DNA of 35,157 nt from Oscillospiraceae bacterium. GTDB taxonomy: Bacteria; Bacillota; Clostridia; WRLR01. The number at the start of each line of letters is the position of its first letter. Position 1 is the first letter of the stretch. A program made the translations under genes and the position numbers. The notes under the pieces are model-generated. The model was not told the DNA's origin. It worked only from the letters and a program-made list of their open reading frames with translations, and made no database searches. The stretch covers positions 1 to 35,157 of the forward strand of contig WRLR01000034.1 of NCBI GenBank assembly GCA_009777515.1, written 5' to 3'. Positions 7,842 through 15,930 of this stretch are shown piece after piece.

Positions 7842-8807
7842 ATGGTATCGGATATTTTGCTTTCATTCGCTGCGGAAAATTATGGGTTTGATAAAAGTAC
7901 GCTGCGCTTCATCAGCGGCTCCACCAATCAGATTTATTCTTTTCAAATAAATGGCAAAGGGTATATTTTGCGGTTTTCAGAGCGCCCGGCTGAGCAAATG
8001 CGCCAAACCAAAGCGGAAATGGACTGGCTGTATTATTTAGCTAAAAATGATATTAACGTTTCTTTGCCGCTCGCCGCCGGCAACAATCAGCTCGTAATAT
8101 CGACCGAAGCAGACGGCAAGACATATATCATTTCCGCCTTTGAAACACTGGCTGGCAGGTTTTGGGACAAAAACGACCCTGCTTTATGGAGCGCCGAAAT
8201 ATTCCACAACTGGGGCAAGGTAATGGGCGATATACACAGGCTTACCAAGGCATATTCCCCTGCGGGCGAAAATGATGTAAGAGGCGCTTTTACGGGCTAT
8301 GAAGCGCTTCATATTGAGAATATTAAACATTGCGCCACTGTGTATAAAATCACCGAAGATTTATTGACCGAAATTATGGCCTTGCCAAAAGACGCGGATT
8401 CGTATGGGTTGATACATTATGATCTGCACCCGTGGAATTTTATAATAGACGGTAAGCACATAAATGTGTTTGACTTCGATGACAGCCTATATGGCTGGTT
8501 TGCCCTGGACATTGGAATCGCCTTGTATCATGGGCTGTGGTGGGGGCGCAATAACGATGCGGGGCAAGACTTTACCAACGAAATCGTCGACAATTTCATG
8601 AACGGATATTTGTCTGCCAACCGGCTGGCCGATTTTTGGTTTGATAAAATACCCCTGTTTATGAAATTCCGGCAAATATGCAAATTCAGTTGGTTTTATA
8701 ATCCGTCCGACATAGACGAGCACCAAAGGGAGCGCATCAAAAATATTGAAAACGGCATATTGTTTACGGGGTGCGAGCCATTCCAAATAATAGTCCCGCA
8801 GCAATAA
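7842..8807 (+). CDS. aminoglycoside phosphotransferase-family kinase
   Basis: This 321-residue protein carries the signature of the APH/choline-kinase fold: an N-lobe with YILRFSERP, the catalytic loop HYDLHPWNFI (HxDxxxxN) near residue 192, and the metal-binding FDFDD about 20 residues later. It is full length. GGAGG stands before the ATG. Relatives phosphorylate aminoglycosides, homoserine, fructosamine, choline or other small alcohols; the closest general type is the homoserine kinase/CotS-like group, and the substrate cannot be read from the sequence. Its position right after the AraC-type gene suggests that the regulator controls it, perhaps in response to a toxic or nutritive small molecule. 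Confidence 0.85.
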   Translation: MVSDILLSFAAENYGFDKSTLRFISGSTNQIYSFQINGKGYILRFSERPAEQMRQTKAEMDWLYYLAKNDINVSLPLAAGNNQLVISTEADGKTYIISAFETLAGRFWDKNDPALWSAEIFHNWGKVMGDIHRLTKAYSPAGENDVRGAFTGYEALHIENIKHCATVYKITEDLLTEIMALPKDADSYGLIHYDLHPWNFIIDGKHINVFDFDDSLYGWFALDIGIALYHGLWWGRNNDAGQDFTNEIVDNFMNGYLSANRLADFWFDKIPLFMKFRQICKFSWFYNPSDIDEHQRERIKNIENGILFTGCEPFQIIVPQQ

Positions 8808-8820
8808 TGCTAGATTCAGC

Positions 8821-8920
8821 CATTGCGGGAAGCTTGCGACAAAGCAATCCAGTGTAATATTTTTCTACTGCTGGCATTAATGCCTATGAAACGCTGGATT
8901 GCTTCACTCTGTTCGCGATG
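8821..8920. repeat. inverted-repeat element with CTGGATTGCTT ends
   Basis: The left arm (8821-8854) and right arm (8892-8920) are imperfect inverted copies, with CTGGATTGCTT exact in both and CATTGCGGG facing CGCGATG at the outer ends. The about 37-base middle is AT-rich. This type of GGATTGCTT/CGCGATGAC element is a common dispersed intergenic palindrome in bacteria. It carries no gene. It may also act as a transcription stop for the phosphotransferase gene. Confidence 0.65.
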
Positions 8921-8942
8921 ACTATTGCGCATTGTATATTAT

Positions 8943-9098
8943 CGCGCTGCGTGCTAACGCGCAGCACAGAGTGGCGTAGCACAACGACGCGTTGCACAGA
9001 GTAGCGCAGCACAGCAAGCGCAGCACAGAGTAGCGTAGCACAGAGTAGCGCAGCACAGCACAGCGTCGCGCAGTACAGCGTCGCGTAGCACTGAGCTC
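8943..9098. repeat. degenerate GCGCAGCACAGAGTA repeat block
   Basis: About 150 bases are built from variants of AGCGTAGCACAG, AGCGCAGCAC and CAGAGTAGCG in irregular array. It begins with a short palindrome (GCGCTGCGTGCTAACGCGCAGC) at its left edge and runs up to the stop codon of alaS. Apparent reading frames through it give only short-period strings, so it is not coding. Confidence 0.75.
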
Positions 9099-9102
9099 GC
9101 GG

Positions 9103-10923
9103 TTACTGTGCGCCGACTGTGGCTTTTATGCGGCGGACGCCGGCCGACGAGCTTTCTTCTTTCTGAATGGTGAACGACACCAGCTCGCCCGTGTTGGCCA
9201 CGTGCGGGCCGCCGCATATCTCTTTGGAATATTCGCCCATGGTGTACACTTTGACTATTTCGCCATAGCGGCTCTCGAACACGCCGACAGCGCCGGATGC
9301 CGCCGCCGCGTCCACCGGCATCTCCTCGCATACCACATCTATGCTGTCAGCGATGGCGCGGTTTACGATTTTATTCACCGCTTCAATCTCTTCCGCCGTC
9401 ATTTTACGGTCGAACGAAAAGTCGAAGCGCAGCCGCTCGGCGTTGATATTGCTGCCCCGCTGCATGACTCCGTCCCCAAGGACCGTGCGCAGCGCGCCGT
9501 TCAGCAGGTGCGTCGCGGTGTGCAGCCGCGCCGTCTGATCGGAGTGGTCCGCCAGCCCGCCCTTGAACATCCCCCGGGCGCCGCTCCTCGATTTCTCCTG
9601 GTGCTGCGCAAGGTGCTGTTTGAAGCCCTCGATGTCAGCCGCGGCGCCCTTTTCCGCCGCCAGCTCCTCCGTAAGTTCCGGCGGGAAGCCGAATGTGTCG
9701 AACAGGCGGAACACCTCGCCGCCGGCCAGTGTGCCACCGGCCTCCAGCCTGCCCAGTACCTTTTCCGCCTCCTTTAAGCCGCGCTCCAGCGTCCGCAGGA
9801 AAATGGCGCACTCCTTTTCGAGCTGCTCGATTATAAAATCCCGGTTTTCCAAAAGCTCCGGGTAGACGTTTGCGTTGATGGAGATGACGACGTCCGCAAT
9901 GGCGGACAGGCAGCTCTGTGGATCGGCGCCCGCCGCCAATTGCCGGAGCAGCCGGATGGCCCGTCTGATCAATCTACGCAGGATATACCCCTGTTCCGTG
10001 TTCGACGGGACGACTTTTTTGTAATCGCCCAATATGAACACGGCTGCTCTCATGTGGTCGGCTATGATGCGGAACTCGCGGACGTTTCCGACCGAACTGC
10101 CTGCCACGCCCGCTTCGCCTACCCAGTCCGAATAGGCCACGCCCGTCAGCTCCTCGATTTTTTTCACAATGGGCGCAAGCATATCGGTTTCGTAAACGCT
10201 CGCCTGCCCGTTCAATACGGCGACTATACGCTCCAGCCCCATGCCGGTGTCCACGTTCTGCTGGTCGAGCAGCACATACGAGCCGTCCGCCAGCTTGTTG
10301 TACTGCATGAAGACATTGTTCCAAATCTCCACGAATTTACCGCATTTGCATGCCGGCCCGCACTCGTCGTTGCAAGAGAGGGCGCCCGTGTCATAAAAAA
10401 TCTCGGTGTCGGGCCCGCATGGGCCTGTCGCGCCGGCCGGCCCCCACCAGTTCTCGTCCATGCCATAAAAATATATCTGAGAGTCCCGCAACCCCACGTC
10501 CTTCCAGTAATCATATGCCTCGGTGTCCTTCGGTATCAGCGCATGCCCCTCGAAGACAGTCACAGCCAGCCTGTCCGCCGGGATGCCGAGCACCCGCGTC
10601 AAAAAGTCGTAGCTCATCCGGATGGACTCTTTTTTAAAATAATCGCCGAGCGACCAGTTGCCGAGCATTTCAAAGTAGGTGTGATGGGACGCATCGCCAA
10701 CGTCGTCGATGTCGTCCGTCCGGATGCACTTTTGCGCGTTGACGAGCCGCTTGCCCATGGGGTGGCGCTCACCGAGCAGGTACGGCACGAGCGGGTGCAT
10801 CCCGGCAGTCGTGAAAAGGACGCTCGGGTCGTTCTCGGGCAGCAGCGACGCGGACGCGATGAGGCTGTGCCCCCGTTCTCTAAAAAACTCAAAGTACTTG
10901 TTACGCATTTGTTCGGCTGTCAT
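9103..10923 (-). CDS. alaS: alanyl-tRNA synthetase without the C-Ala region
   Basis: Charges tRNA-Ala with alanine. The 606-residue protein has the class II catalytic core (residues 1-235, with [17 protein letters not shown] and [11 protein letters not shown]), the tRNA-recognition helices (to about 455) and the editing domain with its zinc ligands HTATH (468-472) and CGGPH (570-574). It then ends at ATVGAQ, the normal end of the editing domain. Full-length bacterial AlaRS is about 870-880 residues; the coiled linker and DHHA1/C-Ala domain are absent. The sequence after the stop is the repeat block, so no frameshifted C-terminus is left. Start ATG 10923 gives the usual N-terminus. It might be the sole AlaRS or a short second copy. 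Confidence 0.93.
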   Translation of the reverse strand: MTAEQMRNKYFEFFRERGHSLIASASLLPENDPSVLFTTAGMHPLVPYLLGERHPMGKRLVNAQKCIRTDDIDDVGDASHHTYFEMLGNWSLGDYFKKESIRMSYDFLTRVLGIPADRLAVTVFEGHALIPKDTEAYDYWKDVGLRDSQIYFYGMDENWWGPAGATGPCGPDTEIFYDTGALSCNDECGPACKCGKFVEIWNNVFMQYNKLADGSYVLLDQQNVDTGMGLERIVAVLNGQASVYETDMLAPIVKKIEELTGVAYSDWVGEAGVAGSSVGNVREFRIIADHMRAAVFILGDYKKVVPSNTEQGYILRRLIRRAIRLLRQLAAGADPQSCLSAIADVVISINANVYPELLENRDFIIEQLEKECAIFLRTLERGLKEAEKVLGRLEAGGTLAGGEVFRLFDTFGFPPELTEELAAEKGAAADIEGFKQHLAQHQEKSRSGARGMFKGGLADHSDQTARLHTATHLLNGALRTVLGDGVMQRGSNINAERLRFDFSFDRKMTAEEIEAVNKIVNRAIADSIDVVCEEMPVDAAAASGAVGVFESRYGEIVKVYTMGEYSKEICGGPHVANTGELVSFTIQKEESSSAGVRRIKATVGAQ

Positions 10924-11000
10924 AATATTGTATTGCCCCTTTCAGCATTCGCGTCCGCGACGTTAAATTATAATATTTCTAATATGAAAGTCGTCGGTTC

Positions 11001-11179
11001 GGGGAAGCGCGGTTCCCCTCACCTTACGGGCGTGAAACGCCCGCGCGGCGCGTTGCGCCGCGATAGTGTTCACGACTCCATACTTTCGTGCCATACTGGT
11101 GGCGGCACTGTCGTGAATACTATTATAATAGTGCCGGGGCTTAGTGTCTATGCTTCCGTCGCAGTTGTTCCTGCGGAGC
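11001..11179. repeat. cluster of five hairpins between alaS and the ThuA-like gene
   Basis: Consecutive inverted repeats are visible: GGGGAA/TTCCCC (11001-11018), CGGGCGT/ACGCCCG (11027-11043), CGCGGCGC/GCGCCGCG (11044-11062), a long stem with 14-base arms 11063-11076 and 11110-11123 (one G-T pair) holding an inner GTGCC/GGCAC stem, and CGCAG/CTGCG inside 11152-11179. A perfect palindrome ACTATTATAATAGT covers 11119-11132. It could be a structured leader of alaS (minus strand) or a palindromic repeat cluster. No coding. Confidence 0.7.
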
Positions 11180-11182
11180 ATT

Positions 11183-11210
11183 TTTACAATCATCAGATCC
11201 GCGTTATAAT
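11183..11210 (+). promoter_or_regulatory. promoter for the ThuA-like gene
   Basis: TTTACA (11183-11188), 16 bases, TATAAT (11205-11210). Transcription would start near 11217, leaving a short leader with GGAGG before ATG 11242. Confidence 0.65.
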
Positions 11211-11241
11211 ATAATGTATAGCGAAATGGAGGATATGGAAT

Positions 11242-12060
11242 ATGTCAAGTAAATTGAAAGTCACAGTGTGGAGCGAGGGACTACCCGAGTCCGAGGTGAA
11301 CGCGGTCAGGAGCTACCCGAACGACATAAACACGGCCATCGGGGACTTCCTCAAAAAAGACCCGGCGCTAGACGTAACGCTCAGCCACCTGACGATGCCC
11401 GAATGCGGGCTCTCGCAGGAGCTCATCGACAACACGGACGTGCTTGTGTGGTGGAGCCACCTGTACCATGACAAGGTCACGGACGAGGCGGCCGCCCGCG
11501 TCGTGAACGCCGTGCTTCAGAAGGGTATGGGCCTTTTGCTGCTGCACTCCGCCACGTCGGCGAAAGTGTCGCGCCTACTGCTGGGTTCCAACCGGTCCGG
11601 CGGCAAGTACCGCGAATGCGGCGAAAGGGCCAGGGTGTGGCTCATCAACCGGGCGCACCCGATCTGCGAGGGGCTGGAGGAGGACTGGTTCGACATCCCG
11701 AACGAGGAAATGTATGGCGAGCCGTTCGGCCTGCCGACGCCGGACGACCTCATATTTATAACGTGGTTCCAGGGCGGGGAAGCGCTGCGCTCGGGGATGA
11801 CATACAACCGGGGCGCCGGCCGCATTTTTTATTTCCAAGCCGGGCACGAGGAATTCCCGATATACAGCGAGAACGCCGCCGTCCAAAAAGTCATCACGAA
11901 CGGCGTCAAGTGGCTAAAGCCCACGCGCGGGCCGATCCCGATCGGGCGCGGCGAGGTCGACGCACTGGAGGTAATGGACGATGTGCCGTATCCGGAGCGC
12001 CTCGAGCGCTCAAAGGGCAAAATCAACAGACGGCCGCTGCCGGGCAAATATAATATATAA
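11242..12060 (+). CDS. ThuA-like domain protein
   Basis: The 272-residue protein has the ThuA (trehalose utilisation) fold related to class I glutamine amidotransferases: KVTVWSEG at the first strand, TDVLVWWSHLYHDKV, then GLLLLHSATSA in the nucleophile-elbow region, and the late FYFQAGHEEFPIYSENAAVQ. It is cytosolic, with no signal peptide. ThuA proteins accompany oxidoreductases and glycosidases in sugar-breakdown clusters; their reaction is not settled. Here the GH105 hydrolase and Gfo/Idh/MocA oxidoreductase downstream support a role in the same pathway. The 3' end of the gene is duplicated just after the stop (12080-12106). Confidence 0.85.
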   Translation: MSSKLKVTVWSEGLPESEVNAVRSYPNDINTAIGDFLKKDPALDVTLSHLTMPECGLSQELIDNTDVLVWWSHLYHDKVTDEAAARVVNAVLQKGMGLLLLHSATSAKVSRLLLGSNRSGGKYRECGERARVWLINRAHPICEGLEEDWFDIPNEEMYGEPFGLPTPDDLIFITWFQGGEALRSGMTYNRGAGRIFYFQAGHEEFPIYSENAAVQKVITNGVKWLKPTRGPIPIGRGEVDALEVMDDVPYPERLERSKGKINRRPLPGKYNI

Positions 12061-12106
12061 GCCGGCAGTTTCCGCCGTGGTAAATATTATATATAAGCCG
12101 ATAGTT
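12044..12106 (+). repeat. 27-bp direct repeat spanning the ThuA-like stop, plus spacer
   Basis: The last bases of the ThuA-like gene with its stop (12044-12070) recur at 12080-12106 with few changes; both end in TATATAAGCCG plus CAGTT or ATAGTT. The offset is 36 bp. Next, at 12146-12168, comes a hairpin ACGGGCGCG/CGCGCCCGT with a weak T-rich tail, possibly the terminator for the gene. Confidence 0.6.
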
Positions 12107-12181
12107 AAACGGGAAGATTATGTAATAAACAATATAGTTGAGCACACGGGCGCGCCCCACGCGCCCGTATGCTTATTTCAC

Positions 12182-12330
12182 AGGCACAGTGATAGGCGAT
12201 TGTAAAAGTTGCGGACGCACAATGTGCGTCCCTACATATGGGCAGTCAATTTTACATATATAAAATGTTGTAGGGGCGAACAGTGTTCGCCCGTAAAATA
12301 CCGTCTTTTCAATCGCCCAAGGCACAGTGA
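12182..12330. mobile_element. MITE-like palindromic insertion with 11-bp flanking direct repeats
   Basis: AGGCACAGTGA occurs exactly at 12182-12192 and 12320-12330. Between them is a 127-bp element whose ends are inverted: TAGGCGATTGTAAAAG on the left and CTTTTCAATCGCCCA on the right. Inside are two perfect palindromes, GGACGCACA-A-TGTGCGTCC (12212-12230) and GGGCGAACA-G-TGTTCGCCC, carrying CCCTACA and TGTAGGG on their inner sides. It has no open frame. This is the form of a non-autonomous miniature inverted-repeat element, with the direct repeats as its target duplication. It separates the ThuA-like and GH105 genes. Confidence 0.65.
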
Positions 12331-12346
12331 GAAATGGAACGTTTAA

Positions 12347-13423
12347 ATGTCTTACACATTATTAATGGCTAAAACAATAATGAACCGCTACCCGAACGCG
12401 AACGATTTTCCGTACAGGTCGTGGTGCTACCCGCAGGGCTTTATGCTGTGGGGGTTCATACGGCTGTACGAAAAGACGGGCGAACAAAAATATCTTGATT
12501 ATATAATGGGCTACTGCGACTTCCATGTGACCGAGCAGGGCGACGTGCCGGCATTCACCGGTAACAGCCTCGACGACATCATGGCGGGATCCGTACTGGT
12601 CTGGGCCTTTGCGAGGACGGGCAAGGAAAAGTACAGGCTCGCGTGCGAAAAGGTGAGGGCCGCGTTCAACGACTACCCCCGCAACTCCGACGGCGGTTTT
12701 TGGCACGGCAGGGGCCTGCCATCCGAGATGTGGGTGGACGGGCTGTTCATGGGGCTCATGTTCCTGACGCGGTACGGCGCGTTCTGCGGCGACAAGGAGT
12801 ACTGCTTTGACGAGACGGTACGCCAGCTATCGATCGCGTTCGACCGCTGCGAGAAGGACGGCTCGGGCCTCCTGTACCACGGCTACAGCGAGAACCGCCG
12901 CGTATCCTGGGCGCACCCGATCACGGGCAAGGCGCAGGAGATATGGTGCGAGGGGCTGGGGTGGTACGCGATGATCCTGGTTGACGTGCTGGAGATACTG
13001 CCGAAGACGCATGCCGGCTACGATAGGCTGTACATGCAGCTTAGGAAACTGGTAGACGGCTTGTTGAAAGTGCAGGACTCCACTTCCGGGCTGTGGTACC
13101 AGGTCGTCGACAAGCCGCGCTACCCGCGCAACTGGCACGACACGTCCGGCAGCGCGATGTTCCTGTACTGCATAAAAAAGGCGGGCCTACTCGGGCTGAT
13201 CGACAAGGATAAGTGCGACCGTGCCGCAGCTAAAGCTTTTAGCGGCATCAAGACAAAATGCATCGTGGATTACGAGGGCAACGCGGACATATTCGACGCC
13301 TGCGACGGGCTGTGCATACAGGACAACTATGACATATATGTAGGTTACGCCAAAAACGTGAACAGCAAAGAGGCGATAGCGGCGTTCTTCTGGGCGGCGC
13401 TTATTATGGAACGCGGACTGTAG
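12347..13423 (+). CDS. GH105-type unsaturated glycuronyl/rhamnogalacturonyl hydrolase
   Basis: The 358-residue protein fits the alpha/alpha-barrel family GH88/GH105 (YteR/YesR type). Landmarks are FPYRSWCYPQGFMLWGF, the GGFWHGRGLPSEMWVDGLFM region with the expected catalytic Asp in MWVDG, WCEGLGWYAMILVDVLEILP, and LWYQVVDKPRYPRNWHDTSG followed by GSAMFLYCI. Such enzymes remove the unsaturated uronic acid left by pectin lyases. There is no signal peptide, so it works on imported oligosaccharides. The last codon TAG lies inside a palindromic repeat (13419-13455). A MITE-like element ends 16 bases before the ATG and may have separated the gene from its original promoter. No strong ribosome binding site is seen. 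Confidence 0.88.
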   Translation: MSYTLLMAKTIMNRYPNANDFPYRSWCYPQGFMLWGFIRLYEKTGEQKYLDYIMGYCDFHVTEQGDVPAFTGNSLDDIMAGSVLVWAFARTGKEKYRLACEKVRAAFNDYPRNSDGGFWHGRGLPSEMWVDGLFMGLMFLTRYGAFCGDKEYCFDETVRQLSIAFDRCEKDGSGLLYHGYSENRRVSWAHPITGKAQEIWCEGLGWYAMILVDVLEILPKTHAGYDRLYMQLRKLVDGLLKVQDSTSGLWYQVVDKPRYPRNWHDTSGSAMFLYCIKKAGLLGLIDKDKCDRAAAKAFSGIKTKCIVDYEGNADIFDACDGLCIQDNYDIYVGYAKNVNSKEAIAAFFWAALIMERGL

Positions 13424-13484
13424 GGACGGCCGCACCGAGGGCGGTCGCCCGTACAGGGACGCGGCGGGGGCAAGCCCCCACCGC
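13419..13484. repeat. two palindromic repeats after the GH105 gene
   Basis: 13419-13455 begins TGTAGGGACGG and ends CGCCCGTACA, an imperfect inverted repeat of the same type as at 12212-12290 and 22698-22738. 13461-13484 is a stem of GCGGCGGGGG facing CCCCCACCGC around AAG. The first overlaps the TAG stop of the GH105 gene. Confidence 0.6.
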
Positions 13485-13508
13485 GCACCTACCGCAATAT
13501 CAACTGCC

Positions 13509-13754
13509 AAGCGGCACGTGTTCGAGGACATCACGCAGGTCGTCGGGCTGATTAAGAACGGCGGTATGCCTGACATAGGGACTCCGGAGCACGCGCGGCA
13601 CGTAATCGAGTTCATCGAGGCCGGCTACCGCGCGGCGCGCACCGGCGTGACGCAGGACTTGAAAACGACGTTCGATCCGCTCCCAATCGAAAAGCTGGCT
13701 GAGTGGAAAAAATGCGACTGGCCAAGTGCTAGCAAATGTGACAAAATGATATAG
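13509..13754 (+). pseudogene. C-terminal remnant of a Gfo/Idh/MocA oxidoreductase
   Basis: From about 13509 the frame reads HVFEDITQVVGLIKNGGMPD, then TPEHARHVIEFIEAGYRAA, then TQDLKTTFDPLP. This is the usual C-terminal end of Gfo/Idh/MocA sugar oxidoreductases, where the EHARHVIE motif is typical. The N-terminal Rossmann domain and the middle are absent; upstream is repeat DNA. Only about 80 of some 350-400 residues remain. A GTG at 13518 would open the frame, but a lone C-terminal end is unlikely to work. It is distinct from the intact oxidoreductase at 14207. Confidence 0.75.
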
Positions 13755-13779
13755 GCGATTGTAGGTAAGGAGGCTGCAA

Positions 13780-14161
13780 ATGCGTGTATTACTGACTGGC
13801 GCAACGGGCGCCTGGGCAAATGGCTCGTCAGCAATCTGAAAAATGCGGGCATGAGCCGGTTCTGTTCACCAGGAAGCCGGTGGAGTACGAGGAGGCCCAA
13901 GAGCCTGCAGAAAATCAGGGAAACATCAACATTTTAGAAATGGCGGCTCAGAAAGCGCTCCCCATCTACGCCGCGTACTACTGCCACGCGGACGACACGG
14001 TGGCGTCGGAGCCGACGATGGACATCATCAAGAAGTTCCACCCTGAGCTGCTGCTGCGCATGAAGAACCACCTGCCGGGCTTTGCGCCGTTCATGTCCAA
14101 CCAAAAGCTCAAAGACCACACCGGATGGATGCACAACCACACCTGGCGCATATATGTGTAA
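13780..14161 (+). pseudogene. decayed NAD-dependent epimerase/dehydratase
   Basis: An intact AAGGAGG site precedes ATG 13780. The protein starts MRVLLTGATGA, the Rossmann NAD motif of extended SDR epimerases, then continues in other frames as LGKWLVSNLKNAG and HEPVLFTRKPVEYEEAQ. Two one-base losses, near 13811 and 13850, explain the frame changes. After about 45 residues the sequence jumps to the C-terminal part (HADDTVASEPTMDIIKKF, ending HTGWMHNHTWR), so some 200 residues are deleted. The TAGGCGATTGTA before it (13752-13763) copies the left end of the MITE-like element. The gene probably acted with its sugar-pathway neighbours. Confidence 0.75.
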
Positions 14162-14206
14162 CTGATCGTGTTACAAACCGCGTAACAAACTAGGAGGATA
14201 AAAATC

Positions 14207-15328
14207 ATGGCAAAAAAATATCGCGTGGGGGCCATCGGGTTCGCCCACAGCCATATTGAAACGAACATCAAATCGTTTGCGTTATTGAAAGACCGCGTCG
14301 AGATGGTCGCCGCAGCGGATGTGCCGCCCCGCGTCCCCTCGCTGAGCATCGAGAGGGGCACGCGCTACGACGAGCTAAAGCAAGCCGTCAGGCTGTACGA
14401 CATGAAGGAGTACGACTGCTACGAGAAGCTCCTGGAGGAGAACGAGCTGGATATCTGCTGCGTGTGCGCGGAGAATGCGTACCATCCGTTCGTGACGGAG
14501 CTGCTGCTCAAAAAGGGCATCCATGTCGTGCTGGAGAAGCCGTTTGCCGCCGACATGAAAGGCACGCTCAGGATGTGGCGCGCCGCCAGGGCGAGCAATG
14601 CCAAAATCATCACCAACTGGCCGTCGGCTTGGTCGCCGGGGATCCGCACCGCGAAAGAGCTGGTCGACGCAGGCAAGATCGGGCGCGTCTTCAAGTTCTC
14701 GCACAGGAACAGCGACTCGCAGGGGCCGCTGTCATATGGGCAGACGATATCCGAAGAGGAGCTGGGCGCAGAATGGTGGTACTCTTCCGATCAGGGCGGC
14801 GGGTCGATGCTGGACTACTGCTGCTACGGTGCGTGCATGTCGTGCTGGTTCCTCGGGCAAAGGCCTGTGGCGGCGTTCGGCGTGAAGGCCAATATCAACT
14901 CCCACTACGGCGACGCCGAGGACTACGCGGCTATCATAGCCCGCTTCCCGAACGCCGTCGTCCATCTGGAAGGCTCGTGGGCGACCGTCAACAGCGGCGT
15001 ACCGGCGGGGCCGCTGATCTACGGGACCGAGGGTACGATAGTCGTGGGCCGTAGCGGCGTGGAGGTTTACAAGCAGCGCCACACCGACAAGCCCGACGAG
15101 GTAGTCGAGCCCAAGCCTCTCCCGGCCGGCAGGGCGACGCTCGGCGAGGACGTTTTGAACCATCTCGATACCGGCGAGCCGCTGTTCCCGATGATTGATT
15201 TGCCCCTCAATCTGCTGGCCGCGTCGATACTGGACGCCGGTGCGCGTTCCGCAGTTTCGAACAAACTCGAGCTTGTCGGGGACGAGTACTGGACAATCGG
15301 CAAGGATCCTGACTTGCTAATACTGTAA
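14207..15328 (+). CDS. Gfo/Idh/MocA-family oxidoreductase
   Basis: The 373-residue protein has an N-terminal Rossmann fold (YRVGAIGFAHSHIE, where most relatives have GxGxxG), the family hallmark EKPFAAD near residue 115, and the C-terminal sheet domain with GGGSMLDYCCYGACMSCWFL and YGTEGTIVVG. The EKP lysine supports NAD(P)-dependent sugar or inositol oxidation or reduction. The dinucleotide loop is changed to GFAHSH, so cofactor binding may differ. It is preceded by TAGGAGG. It lies in one direction with ThuA-like and GH105 genes and follows the two pseudogenes; it may be what is left working of the pathway. A hairpin terminator follows. Confidence 0.88.
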   Translation: MAKKYRVGAIGFAHSHIETNIKSFALLKDRVEMVAAADVPPRVPSLSIERGTRYDELKQAVRLYDMKEYDCYEKLLEENELDICCVCAENAYHPFVTELLLKKGIHVVLEKPFAADMKGTLRMWRAARASNAKIITNWPSAWSPGIRTAKELVDAGKIGRVFKFSHRNSDSQGPLSYGQTISEEELGAEWWYSSDQGGGSMLDYCCYGACMSCWFLGQRPVAAFGVKANINSHYGDAEDYAAIIARFPNAVVHLEGSWATVNSGVPAGPLIYGTEGTIVVGRSGVEVYKQRHTDKPDEVVEPKPLPAGRATLGEDVLNHLDTGEPLFPMIDLPLNLLAASILDAGARSAVSNKLELVGDEYWTIGKDPDLLIL

Positions 15329-15332
15329 ACGC

Positions 15333-15367
15333 AAATGGGCGATCTGTCGCAAGCAGGTCGCCCATTT
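15333..15367 (+). terminator. probable rho-independent terminator
   Basis: AAATGGGCGATCTG and CAGGTCGCCCATTT pair around a 7-base loop (one G-T), followed by a short TTTT. It sits 5 bases after the oxidoreductase stop. The T run is short. Confidence 0.6.
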
Positions 15368-15439
15368 TGGTAATTTCGCTGCAGGCGGTAAGCAGCGCTG
15401 ACGCCGACGTCTCTTATTTTTTCGGGCGCCAGTTTGCCC

Positions 15440-15487
15440 GGCATAATTACCGGCATAATTACTGGCGTAATTGCCGGCATAATTGCT
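15440..15487. repeat. 12-bp tandem repeat, four copies
   Basis: Four units GGCATAATTACC, GGCATAATTACT, GGCGTAATTGCC, GGCATAATTGCT in a row just upstream of the rpsU promoter. AT core and even spacing could make a protein-binding array, or it may be a simple slippage product. Confidence 0.8.
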
Positions 15488-15521
15488 CCGAATAAAGCCG
15501 CACAAAGCGGCACGGATTTTG

Positions 15522-15550
15522 TTGACTTTGTGGCAGCGAAAATATATAAT
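15522..15550 (+). promoter_or_regulatory. rpsU promoter
   Basis: TTGACT (15522-15527), 17 bases, TATAAT (15545-15550); start point near 15557. It is close to consensus, as expected for a ribosomal protein gene. Confidence 0.75.
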
Positions 15551-15600
15551 GTGTAAAGATGAACCGGTGCATTTCAGGTCATTGGGGGGGGTGTAAACAC

Positions 15601-15777
15601 ATGTCGGAGATCAGGTTGAAAGAAAACGAGTCGTTGGACAGCGCGCTAAAGCGTTTCAAGCGCCAGTGCGCGAAAGCGGGCGTCCTCGCTGAGGTGCGCA
15701 AGCGCGAACATTACGAGAAGCCCAGCGTAAAAAGGAAGAAAAAGTCCGAAGCTGCGCGCAAGCGTAAGTTTAAATAG
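15601..15777 (+). CDS. rpsU: 30S ribosomal protein S21
   Basis: The 58-residue product is a clear S21: [20 protein letters not shown], then [20 protein letters not shown] with a lysine/arginine-rich end. S21 binds late to the small subunit near the anti-Shine-Dalgarno helix. ATG 15601 is chosen over an in-frame ATG at 15559 because it gives the conserved N-terminus and GGGGGGGTG lies before it. It is transcribed alone from the promoter at 15522; a hairpin at 15931-15957 may end it. The usual neighbours (yqeY/GatB-like) are not here. Confidence 0.96.
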   Translation: MSEIRLKENESLDSALKRFKRQCAKAGVLAEVRKREHYEKPSVKRKKKSEAARKRKFK

Positions 15778-15930
15778 GATTTATAGGCTAAAATTGTTAC
15801 CGCAGTATCAATGTATCATGCTGTTTTGATGTCCGACGTCTGTTTGTCAGCGGTAGAGTAATTATTAGAGGCTTTCCGGTAGGCCGTAGCCACAGTTGTT
15901 TAGCCGGCGCAGATAATATATCAAAGACAT

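Noticed and set aside
11001-11030. Possible T-box leader of alaS on the minus strand (AAGGTGAGGGGAACCGCG)
   Set aside because: It only partly matches the T-box core; the UGGN bulge pairing with the tRNA end is missing and no stem I with an alanine specifier loop could be recognised.
9940-11214. 424-codon plus-strand frame opposite alaS
   Set aside because: Antisense to a well-conserved synthetase; no family features or ribosome site.
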